From CAZOKZ01 sp964580585 (GTDB taxonomy: Bacteria; Sumerlaeota; Sumerlaeia; SLMS01; JAHLLQ01): 50,111 nucleotides of DNA. The stretch lies in NCBI GenBank assembly GCA_964580585.1, contig CAZOKZ010000031.1, positions 1 to 50,111 on the forward strand. Reading direction: 5' to 3'. The position numbers and the translations under genes were made by a program. Below, one piece after another: positions 16,484-24,733 of the stretch. How positions within the stretch are numbered: the stretch's first letter is position 1; the number at the start of each line of letters is the position of its first letter. Below the pieces are notes generated by a model that did not search any database, was not told the origin of the DNA, and was given only the letters and a program-made list of their open reading frames with translations.

Positions 16484-17281
16484 AGTTGGAGGAATGGTCG
16501 GTTGAGGGAACGTGATGGTTTTGAGCTTTAAATCGATCAACGGAAGATCTATTTGCTTTGCTTGATCGGCTGGCGGAAGGGAGTGGCTTATCGTGTCCTG
16601 AATTGCGGACCATTTTTCCCGCAAGAGTAAGTGGGATGGTGGTTCTTTTGCGAGTATAGACTCCTTTTCCTCGGGCGAAGAAACACCAATCATTCCCCGC
16701 GATACAATCATCTGGTTGTCATAGAGGGTATCGACTAGTTCGTGACACGTTTCCAAATAGATTACCTTTTCAGGATCATCCTGAAGAATAAAACTTACGG
16801 AATCCATGTGCGGAATAACAACTCCTCTACTCATTATCTCTTGGGGAATGTCATCTGTCACACCATGCAGCGTTTTTAAAAATTCTTTAACGCGTTTGGT
16901 TGAAATATTTGCCGTATAGAAATCGCCTTTTCCCGCGATACGGTCTTCCGCCCAAACGACTTTTCCGGAATCCCAAAGCGCAAACAATAGAATGGGTTTC
17001 ATTTCGCTTTCAAACTCGGCTGAAATTTGTTGCCGAATTTCCTCTTTTTCGCATCCTTCGTTGTGAAGTTCACGAATCCGTCGCGATACTTTCCCAACGA
17101 ACGGCCCGGTTTGATTCCGGTAAAGACAAACCAGCGGGTCTCCTTCTTTGACATCTGGAACGAGGATTTCAAACTCCTTCGAAACGGGAGGAGTTTCATT
17201 TTTCGAATACGCAAAACGGGATGGCGTCATAATAATGGCGACGAACAACAATACAAGAAAAGGAAGATGGCGTTGCGTCAT
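16472..17281 (-). CDS. Exported hypothetical protein in the captured segment
   Basis: A 269-residue protein with a clear signal peptide (FLVLLFVAIIMTP, cleavage probably near RFAYS) and no domain I recognise. The middle has EIMSRGVVIPHMDSV and VIYLETCHELVDTLYDNQ; the C-terminus is proline-rich (FPQPTIPPTPSP). It is visibly richer in A+T than the flanking genes. It lies entirely between the two 121-bp direct repeats, and its stop codon falls inside copy A. The ATG at 17281 is preferred to a GTG at 17290; the ribosome binding site is weak. It reads in the same direction as the propeller gene and might share its transcript. Confidence 0.65.
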   Translation of the reverse strand: MTQRHLPFLVLLFVAIIMTPSRFAYSKNETPPVSKEFEILVPDVKEGDPLVCLYRNQTGPFVGKVSRRIRELHNEGCEKEEIRQQISAEFESEMKPILLFALWDSGKVVWAEDRIAGKGDFYTANISTKRVKEFLKTLHGVTDDIPQEIMSRGVVIPHMDSVSFILQDDPEKVIYLETCHELVDTLYDNQMIVSRGMIGVSSPEEKESILAKEPPSHLLLREKWSAIQDTISHSLPPADQAKQIDLPLIDLKLKTITFPQPTIPPTPSP

Positions 17282-17345
17282 GCGGCCCACTCATACAAGA
17301 TAATAAAAGTGACTAGACGAACGAAAAAATGGTTTGGAAACGAAA

Positions 17346-17466
17346 TGCGGGGCAGTCCCGGACTTTCACCGGGTTCCCTTTTCACGCCGCGAGCCACCCG
17401 GGCCCGTCAGCGTACCAACAACGCCCGCGATGGAAACGAGGAGGGAGGCGGTTGTCAAGGGGAGGG
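17346..17466. repeat. 121-bp perfect direct repeat, copy B (truncated riboswitch)
   Basis: Second copy of the promoter and riboswitch 5' half. On the minus strand the riboswitch breaks off after CTGCCCCGCA and runs into AT-rich DNA, so it lacks the B12 box and the 3' half and should not bind cobalamin. It could still act as a promoter for the exported protein gene at 16472-17281. Confidence 0.95.
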
Positions 17467-17673
17467 GTGGGGAGGATCGCTCGATTGCGGTCGCGCGATG
17501 GTTTTATTCAACAAATCAGGCGTAAGGATGCCAATAGCATCAAAGTGGTATTCAAAGCCACAGTGAATACAGAAGGGGATTGCCTTGTGTGAAAAAAATC
17601 TGCGACGTGACGGAAAAGAACCTGAGTGTGAAACATTTGTTTGATGTGGAACGGTTGTAAAGTGTACTACCAT
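17455..17673 (-). CDS. Possible small protein or gene remnant ending in repeat copy B
   Basis: A 72-residue frame with a CxxC pair (IPFCIHCGFEYHFDAIG), then ILTPDLLNKT and a proline-rich end (DPPHPSP). The last 16 residues align with the end of the exported protein at 16472-17281 (KTI..PQ...PP.PSP), and both stop at the same base of the repeat. No good ribosome binding site was seen and the N-terminal part is unremarkable, so this may be the tail of a broken gene. The rest of 17467-17780 is AT-rich with no other gene. Confidence 0.35.
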   Translation of the reverse strand: MVVHFTTVPHQTNVSHSGSFPSRRRFFSHKAIPFCIHCGFEYHFDAIGILTPDLLNKTIARPQSSDPPHPSP

Positions 17674-17780
17674 CGAAGTTGAAAGTTGATGAATCGTGTG
17701 ACGACTAAAATTATACTTGATTTATGTTCTTACCTCTGGCGAATAGCATCGATGTATAAAAACTTGGACGGGAGTAACGA

Positions 17781-18620
17781 ATGATGTGGGATTTGGGTTT
17801 CTTGGATATAATTTTACCTTTTAGGTTACTCCAAATGGCGCCCCCTCCAGCGCCGCCGTTTAGTTCACTAAAAGTTTTCATAAACGTGGCGAATTCAATT
17901 ACCGGTTGGGCGTTTCTTGCCGCGATGATGGTAACATTGATAACATACGTTTGTTTAAGTTTGCGGATTGGATATTGGTTTGAGGGAAAAAGGCGGGAAG
18001 AGATATCGCTAACGCTATTAAACTCGGAGGAATTCATCCGAAAAGTAATTGTTCAGCCGGTCGCACCATTATTAATTTTTGCCACTGTAGTACATATTGC
18101 ATTGTGGATATTTTTGAAATTTTCCATCCATACCTTCTATGACTCGATACCTGCTGTATTTATTTTTTTAGATTGCTGGATATTGTTATTATTTGTTTTG
18201 TCGACTATTCTTTGTGGGCGTATCCAATGTGGCGGAATTAAGTGTTTGAATCCAATTAATTATAGATTGGCGAGTGTGTCATTGGGTTTCGCCTTCATTA
18301 TTCTGCCGTTTGGGATGTATTTCTTTACATTTTTTGCTCTGAGGTCCGTCACACTATTTGAATGGGATAGAATTGGTGCTGATGTGTATCTATTTTGTGC
18401 AACTATTCAATGCGGGGTATTATTGAATCTGATTTTAAGATCTTTCAGAAAACTAACTATTGAAGTGATTCCAACGTCCCCTGAGAACAAACCCCGCACG
18501 CTTTCCCCTTTTCCACCGCTCGTCCGCAATTCTGGCACATCGTATAGCTGCCCGGCGACAATGCCTGACCCACGGCGACGCGTTCGTCGAACACGAAACA
18601 ATCGCCGTTCCAACGGCTAG
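17781..18620 (+). CDS. Low-GC polytopic membrane protein, 3' end antisense to trhO
   Basis: A 279-residue frame with about five to six hydrophobic helices in residues 1-230 (for example WAFLAAMMVTLITYVCL, LLIFATVVHIALWIFL, FIILPFGMYFFTFF) and no domain I recognise. GGAG sits 6 bases before the ATG. Residues after about 233 are basic and proline-rich, and they are encoded opposite the last 164 bases of trhO. They read like antisense rather than a designed tail, so the natural 3' end was probably lost. Codon use and base composition differ from trhO, suggesting transferred DNA. Confidence 0.6.
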   Translation: MMWDLGFLDIILPFRLLQMAPPPAPPFSSLKVFINVANSITGWAFLAAMMVTLITYVCLSLRIGYWFEGKRREEISLTLLNSEEFIRKVIVQPVAPLLIFATVVHIALWIFLKFSIHTFYDSIPAVFIFLDCWILLLFVLSTILCGRIQCGGIKCLNPINYRLASVSLGFAFIILPFGMYFFTFFALRSVTLFEWDRIGADVYLFCATIQCGVLLNLILRSFRKLTIEVIPTSPENKPRTLSPFPPLVRNSGTSYSCPATMPDPRRRVRRTRNNRRSNG

Positions 18621-19275
18621 TTTCGCGCGGGACGGTTTCGAGATATTTTAATATCCCGCCTTTGAGATGATACACTTCCTGGAACCCTTCGCGCAGCATG
18701 AACGCGGAGGCTTTTTCGCACCGAATGCCGCCGGTGCAGAACATCGCCACGCGGCGGTGTTTCGCGGGATCGAGATGTTCGCGCACGTAAACGGGAAAAT
18801 CGCGGAATTGATGCAGGTGCGGATCGACCGCGCCGTCGAACGTGCCGATTTCGACCTCGTAATCGTTGCGCGTGTCGATCACCAGCACGTCGGGATCGCC
18901 GATCAAGTCGTTCCACTCGGCGGGATCGACGTACGTGCCGACGCGTTCGGTGGGATCGATTTCGGGCACACCCATGGTGACGATTTCGCGTTTCAGCTTC
19001 ACTTTCATGCGCTGAAACGGCGGTGCATCGGCAAAGGATTCTTTGTGTTCGAGGGCGGCCAGTCGCGCGTCGGCGCACAAATACGCCAGCACGGCGTCGA
19101 TGCCCGCGCGTGTGCCCGCGATCGTGCCGTTGATGCCTTCGGCGGCGAGCAGAAGCGTGCCGCGCACGTCGTTTGCACGACAATGTTCCAGCAGCGGTTC
19201 GCGCAGAGCGACGTAGTCGTCGAGCCGTGTGAAATGGTAAAGGGCGGCAACAACAATCGGTGGTTCAGAATTCAT
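18457..19275 (-). CDS. trhO: tRNA uridine(34) hydroxylase (TrhO/YceA family, rhodanese domain)
   Basis: TrhO makes 5-hydroxyuridine at position 34 of tRNAs reading four-codon boxes, the first step to (m)cmo5U. The 272-residue protein has the N-terminal ferredoxin-like domain (ALYHFTRLDD; LLLAAEGINGTIAG), the rhodanese domain (VLVIDTRNDYEVEIGTFDGA) with catalytic C180 in MFCTGGIRCEKA, and the cysteine-rich C-terminus (CQNCG..CGVC). The start at 19275 fits the family; the longer open frame reads through the tRNA gene upstream. It lies 24 bases after tRNA-Leu(UAG) in the same direction. Its last codons are in AT-rich sequence shared with the membrane gene on the other strand. Confidence 0.93.
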   Translation of the reverse strand: MNSEPPIVVAALYHFTRLDDYVALREPLLEHCRANDVRGTLLLAAEGINGTIAGTRAGIDAVLAYLCADARLAALEHKESFADAPPFQRMKVKLKREIVTMGVPEIDPTERVGTYVDPAEWNDLIGDPDVLVIDTRNDYEVEIGTFDGAVDPHLHQFRDFPVYVREHLDPAKHRRVAMFCTGGIRCEKASAFMLREGFQEVYHLKGGILKYLETVPRETSRWNGDCFVFDERVAVGQALSPGSYTMCQNCGRAVEKGKACGVCSQGTLESLQ

Positions 19276-19299
19276 CAGAGGAAAACGTAAAGGAGGAAA

Positions 19300-19386
19300 T
19301 GGTGCGAGCGAGAGGACTTGAACCTCCATTCCCTTGCGGGAGCCAGATCCTAAGTCTGGTGCGTCTGCCAGTTCCGCCACGCTCGC
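19300..19386 (-). tRNA. tRNA-Leu (anticodon UAG), CCA encoded
   Basis: A full class II cloverleaf reads on the minus strand: acceptor GCGAGCG/CGCTCGC, D-arm GCGGAACTGGCAGACGC, anticodon stem CCAGA/TCTGG with loop CTTAGGA (anticodon TAG), long variable arm TCCC-GCAA-GGGA, T-arm GGAGG-TTCAAGT-CCTCT, discriminator A and an encoded CCA (19300-19302). The long variable arm and A73 fit leucine. It lies between a glycosyltransferase gene and trhO, all on the same strand. Confidence 0.97.
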
Positions 19387-19440
19387 ACAACCAACGGCGT
19401 CCAAACCATGCGGAGCGAACGCGGGAATGCAAGCGGAGAG

Positions 19441-21078
19441 TTAATCCTCTGCGGGGCGCTTGGGCGGGGGAAAGGCGTTCACGAGCGCGCGCCAATGGGC
19501 GGCGTCGGCGCGATTGAATTGGTACACCCGCAGGCTGCCGATTTCGACACAATCGCGCGGACGCAACCACGCGCCGATCATTGGTCGCAGCACGGTTTTG
19601 TTGTCCACGATCACGTAGAGCAAGTCTCCCGGCAACGTGGGGGCCTGATCGTCCTGGGCAATCAGGTAATGAAGATACAGCACCCAAAAATCGATCCCCG
19701 TTTGTGTGGTGCGTCCGTCCTGCATGATGGAATACGACCGTCCGTCGGCGCTGGAAACGATGAACGTGATCGCGTCGAGCTTGTAGCGCAACACGCTGGA
19801 AACACGTTGCTCAAACGTGGCTTGGCCAAGATAATACCGCACGCTGAGCGTGTAAATGGTGCCGCAAAAAATTGTGGCGGCGATAATGGCGCCCATCACA
19901 CCGCGCGAGACGCCGATGGACTGGGAACGCGGCAGGTTCTCGCGTTTTAATCGTGCCAGCAACACGCCGCTTCGGCATAAAAACGCCGACGCGCCCAGTC
20001 CCAACGGAACGAGTGCCGGCAGTTGATAAGGCGGTACATGCGACACGGGAAGCAGCGTGAAGAGCACTACTGGCGCGAGGGCTGCGGCAAAGAGAATCAT
20101 GCCCCATCGTGCTTGCGCGTCGTCGGTGTTGGTGCGGTGACGTGCATCGGCCAGCAATGTGGATAGCCCGCAAATTTGCAGCACAATCATCAGGCCTTGC
20201 AAAAACACGATGATCGAAACACGCGCAGGCAATTCAAACAGGAAATTCAGGTATTCGGGTCCCAGTTGGTCGTTGTGCCACGCATCGCCGAGCAATCCCA
20301 GCCACGCAATACCGGGGGGGATTTGCGTTGGTGGGCCGGTGGGGCCACCGGCACCGGACATCGCTCCGAAAATGAGCCGCATCTCGGCGAATCCCTGTCG
20401 GGCATCTTCGACCGCCCAGGGCAGATAAAACAGCGCAAGAATCCCCAATCCCATCGCGAGCGTTTTTCCGCGACCGGGGGGCTTGAAAGCGATCAATGCT
20501 CCGAGCGGGATCACCCAAAGCAGTACGCCCGACAGGTGGCAGCACTGAGCCGCGGCGGCTGACGCCATCGCGACCACAAGCCACGCGCGACGGCGGCTTT
20601 GGATGCCGGTAATGGTGGCGTAAGCGGTCAAAGCGCTCCAAAAGAGGATCGTGTCGTGTCCCCAAAGTCGGCGGCAATGCTCCAACGCCATGGGGGAAAA
20701 TCCTACCAAGGTCGCAGCGCACACGCCTGCCCAGCCGCCCCACAACCGCCGCGCTGCCAGACCCGTCAGGCCGACGGATGCTGCTCCTGCCATGGCCAAA
20801 CCCACCATGGCGAATCGCGGATCGGCGGTGAAGAAAAAAAACGGCGCCATCAGATAGACAAATAACGGCGGATTGTGAAACCCGAGGCTGGTTTTCACGC
20901 CAAACAGCGGGAACTCCCGCGCGTTGGCGATCTGGTTGGCATAAATCGACAGGATCGATTCATCGATATTGAACGCCGTCAGGTCCAACGCCGTCACGCG
21001 CAATACAAACCCGACGACCATGATCGCGAGGATGGCTCGATGCGTGCGTTTTTTTGACAGCGGAGGAGTGGGTTCCAT
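19441..21078 (-). CDS. GT-C (GT39/ArnT-like) membrane glycosyltransferase
   Basis: A 545-residue polytopic protein. The first extracytoplasmic loop has the acidic pair in LTAFNIDESILSIY; the second region has LGFHNPPLFVYLMAPFF and VGFSPMALEHCRRLWGHD, all typical of the PMT_2/ArnT superfamily that transfers sugars from lipid carriers. A soluble C-terminal part of about 130 residues follows. The acceptor is unknown. It is the third GT-C-type gene in the window. tRNA-Leu and trhO follow it on the same strand, so they may share a transcript. The ribosome binding site is weak. Confidence 0.78.
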   Translation of the reverse strand: MEPTPPLSKKRTHRAILAIMVVGFVLRVTALDLTAFNIDESILSIYANQIANAREFPLFGVKTSLGFHNPPLFVYLMAPFFFFTADPRFAMVGLAMAGAASVGLTGLAARRLWGGWAGVCAATLVGFSPMALEHCRRLWGHDTILFWSALTAYATITGIQSRRRAWLVVAMASAAAAQCCHLSGVLLWVIPLGALIAFKPPGRGKTLAMGLGILALFYLPWAVEDARQGFAEMRLIFGAMSGAGGPTGPPTQIPPGIAWLGLLGDAWHNDQLGPEYLNFLFELPARVSIIVFLQGLMIVLQICGLSTLLADARHRTNTDDAQARWGMILFAAALAPVVLFTLLPVSHVPPYQLPALVPLGLGASAFLCRSGVLLARLKRENLPRSQSIGVSRGVMGAIIAATIFCGTIYTLSVRYYLGQATFEQRVSSVLRYKLDAITFIVSSADGRSYSIMQDGRTTQTGIDFWVLYLHYLIAQDDQAPTLPGDLLYVIVDNKTVLRPMIGAWLRPRDCVEIGSLRVYQFNRADAAHWRALVNAFPPPKRPAED

Positions 21079-21166
21079 ACAAGCGCTCAGGATTAAGTTG
21101 AGAGAAATGTGAGATGATAATTCGCCGCAGGACGACAGGTATTTTAAGTCGGTCGGGATTTTTAAA

Positions 21167-21298
21167 GGATGAAGGATGAGGGATGAAGGATAAATTTTCC
21201 TAAAAACTTGAGAGTGCCTGTTTCAGATCCCACTTGAACTTGATGGGTTCAGCGGATTCCAGGACGTGTCAGAGACATTCATCCCTCATCCTTCATCC
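21167..21298. repeat. Heptad inverted-repeat pair upstream of the RND gene
   Basis: GGATGAAGGATGAGGGATGAA at 21167-21187 and its exact reverse complement at 21278-21298 form a perfect 21-bp inverted repeat separated by 90 bases. The words and arrangement repeat those at 11781-11960. Downstream, 21315-21344 is a run of TTCCGTG words. The gap 21079-21425 contains no gene that I can support. Confidence 0.65.
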
Positions 21299-21425
21299 TT
21301 CATCCTTTTGATATTCCGTGTCTTCCGTGTTTTCCGTGGTTAAATAAATCCAATCCCGCTTGCCGCCGATGGGCGCGGTGGGTTCAGGATGACGCGCTCG
21401 GTTTGTTTCATCTTCAAGGTTTTCC

Positions 21426-24400
21426 ATGTCTCTCAGCCGATTTGCCGTCAATGCCCCCGTCAAAGTCACGATGATCTTCGTGGCCGTGCTGATTCTCGGG
21501 TTCATTTCGCTCCAGCGCCTACCCACCAACCTGTTTCCCGACATTCGCGCGCCGAAAGTTACCACCACCGTGCGGGCCGTGGGGCTCTCGCCGCTCGAAG
21601 TCGAACGCCGCATCAACGAGCCGCTCGAACGCCAGCTTTACACCCTGCGCGGCGTGGTCGATGTGCAAACCATCGCGCGCGCCGATACGGCCGTGGTCGT
21701 GACCGAATTCACCTGGGACACGCCGTTGGATTTCGCGTTTCTCGATGTCAAGAAAGCTGTCGCTGACCTGCAACGCGAACGGCCCCAGGAAATCGAAAGC
21801 GTCTCGGTGCTGAGGTACGATCCGAATGCCGCGCCGGTTGTGACGATTGGGCTGACGAAAGGCGAAAAAACCGATATTCACGACCTGCGCCGCGTGGCCG
21901 AGCAAACCCTCAAGCCGCGCTTCGAGCGCCTTGAAGGCGTCGCCAACGTTGTGATCTCCGGTGGGCTCGACCGGGAGATACACATCGAACTCGACGAGTC
22001 CCTTTTGCTGCACTACGGCATTGATGTCGCCACCGTGATCAATGCGCTGAAAAACGAAAACGTCAATTCGACGGGCGGTTATATTACGGAAGGCGCCCGG
22101 CGCTATCTGCTCAAGTCCATCGGCGAGTTCGAGGATCTTGAAGACGTGCGGCGCGTGGTCGTTACGCGCCAAGGCGACACGCCCGTATTCCTGACGGACG
22201 TTGCGCATGTCGAGATGGGATCGAAGGAGCCCAAAGACGCCGTGCTGGTGAACGGCGAGGACGCCATCGGGCTTTCCTTTTACCGCGAAGCCGAAAGCAA
22301 CACCGTTGCTGTGGCCGAAGCGGTGCGTAAAGAGATCGAGGCGATCCAGGGCACCGATCCTGGCAACGCCGATGCGGGACTTGGCCTGTTGCCCGAGGGA
22401 TCGCGGATGATCATCGCCAACGACCAGTCCGAGTTCATCAGCGCGGCCATCCGCGAGGTGCGCAACAACGCGTTGGTGGGCGGATTGCTGGCGGTTGGCG
22501 TGCTGCTCCTGTTTTTGCGCGATACGCGCACCACATTGATCATTGCCATCGCGATTCCCGTGTCAATTATTGCTACGTTCAACCTGATGTTCTTCCAAGG
22601 ATTGTCGCTGAACCTGATGACACTCGGCGGGTTGGCGCTCGGGTGCGGGATGCTCGTGGACAACGCCATCGTGGTGCTTGAAAACATCTTTCGCCTGCGC
22701 CAGCAAGGCGCCCTCTCGCGCGATGCCGCTCGCGACGGCACGCAGCAAGTCGCCGGAGCGATTTTTGCCTCCACGTTGACGACAGTGGTTGTGTTTCTGC
22801 CCATCGTATTTGTGAAAGGCGTCGCCGGTTTGCTTTTCAAAGAGCAGGCCCTCACCGTGGCGTACTCGCTGCTCGCCTCGCTCATCGTCGCGTTGCTCCT
22901 GATTCCCATGCTAGCGTCGCGTTTTTTGTCTTCGCCGCCGAAAACAATGCTCGCGCACGAGCAGGATGTCGCCGATCACGGCGGGTTGTATGCAAAGGTG
23001 CTACGCGGAGCATTGCGCGCGCGGTGGTTGGTTATCGCGGTCAGCCTTGTGATGCTGTTTTTTGCCTGGGAATTGCTGAAAGGCATCCCCCAGGAATTCC
23101 TCCCCCATACCGAGCAGCAACAGATCACCGTGCGGCTTGTGCTGCCCAACGGCACGCCTATCGACGCCACGAAGCAAGTCACCGAAACGCTGCTGGGCCA
23201 GAGCGACCGTTTTAAGGAAGCCATCGATGTAACCTACGCGCGTGTGGGCGAAAGCGCGGGCGAAGTCAACGCCGACACCGAAGACCCCGACGGCCCCAAC
23301 ACCGCCGATGTGTTTTTCAAACTGCACGATTGGGATAAACCGACGTCGGAAATGTTGGTGGCAGACCTGGGGTATTTCCGTTCGTCCAATTTGATTGGCG
23401 AATTGAAACCCGCGATGGAATCCGTCCCCGATGTGAAAGCGGAATTCAAGCTCCAGCAAGGCTCGCTGCTCGATACGCTCGGCGCGGCAAAGGCCCCCCT
23501 GCTGATCGAAATCAGCGGCGAGGAAATTTCCACGCTGACGCAATTGGCCGAGGAAGCCCGCGCGCGCCTGGAACAAGTGCCCGGGCTGCTGAACGTGCGC
23601 ACGAACATCCTCGAAGGCTCGCCCGAAGTGCGCATTCATCTCGACAAATCGCAGATGGCGCGCCTGGGGCTCGAAGTGCAAAGTGTGGCATCGACGTTGC
23701 GCCAACGCATCGATGGCGAAGTGGCCGGCCAGATCAAACGCGACGCGGGCGATATCGACTTGTTGGTCGAAGTCGATTATGGACGCGAAACGCTCGACGT
23801 GTTGGGCGACATTGTAATTCAAACACCTGCCGGAGCGCGTGTGCCGTTGCGCACGCTCGGTGAATTTACCATCACTCGCGGTCCGCGTGAAATCGTTCGT
23901 CGTCACCAGGAACGCATCGCTCATGTGATGGCCGATTTGGGGAGCGAAACGAAACTTTCGGAAGGCATCGCCCGCGCGCAAGGCGCCCTCGACAGCATGC
24001 GTCTGCCGCCGGGTTACCTGCTGAAATACACCGGCGAAGAACAGGAACGCGCCGAAGCCTTCTCGCGTCTCAAATTCGCGCTGATGCTTTCCGTGCTGCT
24101 CGTGTACATGGTGATGGCGTCGATTTTCGAAAGCTTTCTCCAGCCGTTGCTCATTATGCTTACCGTGCCGCTCGCGGGCGTCGGCGTCGTTGCGGGATTT
24201 TTGCTCACGGGCCAGACGATCAACGTCATGGGGTTGATTGGCGTTGTCATGCTCGGTGGCATTGTCGTGAATAACGCCATCGTGTTGCTTGATTGCGTGA
24301 ATCACGTTCGAGCCGACGATCCAGATTTAAGCGCGCGCGATTCATTGGTGCTCGGTTGCCAGCGCCGCTTGCGTCCCGTGCTAATGACCACGTTGACCAC

Positions 24401-24611
24401 ATTATTGGGGCTATTGCCGCTCGCGCTGGGAATAGGCCAAGGCGCCGAATTGCGCCAGGCTCTGGCCATTGCAGTGCTTGGGGGATTGGCTTCCTCCACT
24501 GTGCTGACATTGCTCGTCATTCCCGTTTGCCAAAGCTATCTCGATTCCGCCAAAACCGCCGTGCATGCGTGGCGCGAAAAACGACAGGTGCTGGAAACGG
24601 AAGGGGGTTAA
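21426..24611 (+). CDS. RND-family efflux permease (HAE-1 type)
   Basis: A 1061-residue inner-membrane antiporter with the usual two halves: one helix, a large periplasmic porter domain, then six helices, duplicated. Signatures include RLPTNLFPDIRAPKV at the N-terminus, TM4 GCGMLVDNAIVVLENIFR (one relay Asp kept, the second replaced by Asn as in many non-AcrB members), TM10 GGIVVNNAIVLLDCVN, and LRPVLMTTLTTLLGLLPLAL. It would export drugs, lipids or other amphiphiles using the proton gradient. No membrane-fusion or outer-membrane partner lies next to it. AAGG sits 6 bases before the ATG. Confidence 0.92.
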   Translation: MSLSRFAVNAPVKVTMIFVAVLILGFISLQRLPTNLFPDIRAPKVTTTVRAVGLSPLEVERRINEPLERQLYTLRGVVDVQTIARADTAVVVTEFTWDTPLDFAFLDVKKAVADLQRERPQEIESVSVLRYDPNAAPVVTIGLTKGEKTDIHDLRRVAEQTLKPRFERLEGVANVVISGGLDREIHIELDESLLLHYGIDVATVINALKNENVNSTGGYITEGARRYLLKSIGEFEDLEDVRRVVVTRQGDTPVFLTDVAHVEMGSKEPKDAVLVNGEDAIGLSFYREAESNTVAVAEAVRKEIEAIQGTDPGNADAGLGLLPEGSRMIIANDQSEFISAAIREVRNNALVGGLLAVGVLLLFLRDTRTTLIIAIAIPVSIIATFNLMFFQGLSLNLMTLGGLALGCGMLVDNAIVVLENIFRLRQQGALSRDAARDGTQQVAGAIFASTLTTVVVFLPIVFVKGVAGLLFKEQALTVAYSLLASLIVALLLIPMLASRFLSSPPKTMLAHEQDVADHGGLYAKVLRGALRARWLVIAVSLVMLFFAWELLKGIPQEFLPHTEQQQITVRLVLPNGTPIDATKQVTETLLGQSDRFKEAIDVTYARVGESAGEVNADTEDPDGPNTADVFFKLHDWDKPTSEMLVADLGYFRSSNLIGELKPAMESVPDVKAEFKLQQGSLLDTLGAAKAPLLIEISGEEISTLTQLAEEARARLEQVPGLLNVRTNILEGSPEVRIHLDKSQMARLGLEVQSVASTLRQRIDGEVAGQIKRDAGDIDLLVEVDYGRETLDVLGDIVIQTPAGARVPLRTLGEFTITRGPREIVRRHQERIAHVMADLGSETKLSEGIARAQGALDSMRLPPGYLLKYTGEEQERAEAFSRLKFALMLSVLLVYMVMASIFESFLQPLLIMLTVPLAGVGVVAGFLLTGQTINVMGLIGVVMLGGIVVNNAIVLLDCVNHVRADDPDLSARDSLVLGCQRRLRPVLMTTLTTLLGLLPLALGIGQGAELRQALAIAVLGGLASSTVLTLLVIPVCQSYLDSAKTAVHAWREKRQVLETEGG

Positions 24612-24666
24612 TTGACGGTGAAAATTATACAGAGTTTTTCCTTCGGTCCTGTCAGGGAGGAAACGT

Positions 24667-24695
24667 TTGACCTGGATTAAAGATCTAATTATAAA
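24667..24695 (+). promoter_or_regulatory. Promoter of the restriction-modification genes
   Basis: TTGACC (24667-24672), a 17-base spacer and TATAAA (24690-24695) make a near-consensus sigma-70 promoter about 40 bases before the endonuclease start codon. It supports the two genes being an independently expressed module. Confidence 0.75.
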
Positions 24696-24733
24696 AACAT
24701 GTTTTCTGACTCTTTTGAAAAATCAGGTTTCCA

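Noticed and set aside
16363..17466. Integron-type attC sites flanking a gene cassette
   Set aside because: The arrangement of repeat-gene-repeat is similar, but the repeats lack the RYYYAAC and GTTRRRY core sites and palindromic arms, are fully identical, and are explained as a promoter and riboswitch fragment.
17711..18037. 108-codon frame on the minus strand opposite the membrane protein gene
   Set aside because: It is the antisense of a hydrophobic gene that has a good ribosome binding site; the minus frame has none.
23001..24305. 434-codon frame antisense to the RND permease gene
   Set aside because: It is a histidine- and arginine-rich antisense shadow of a well conserved gene, with no domain of its own.
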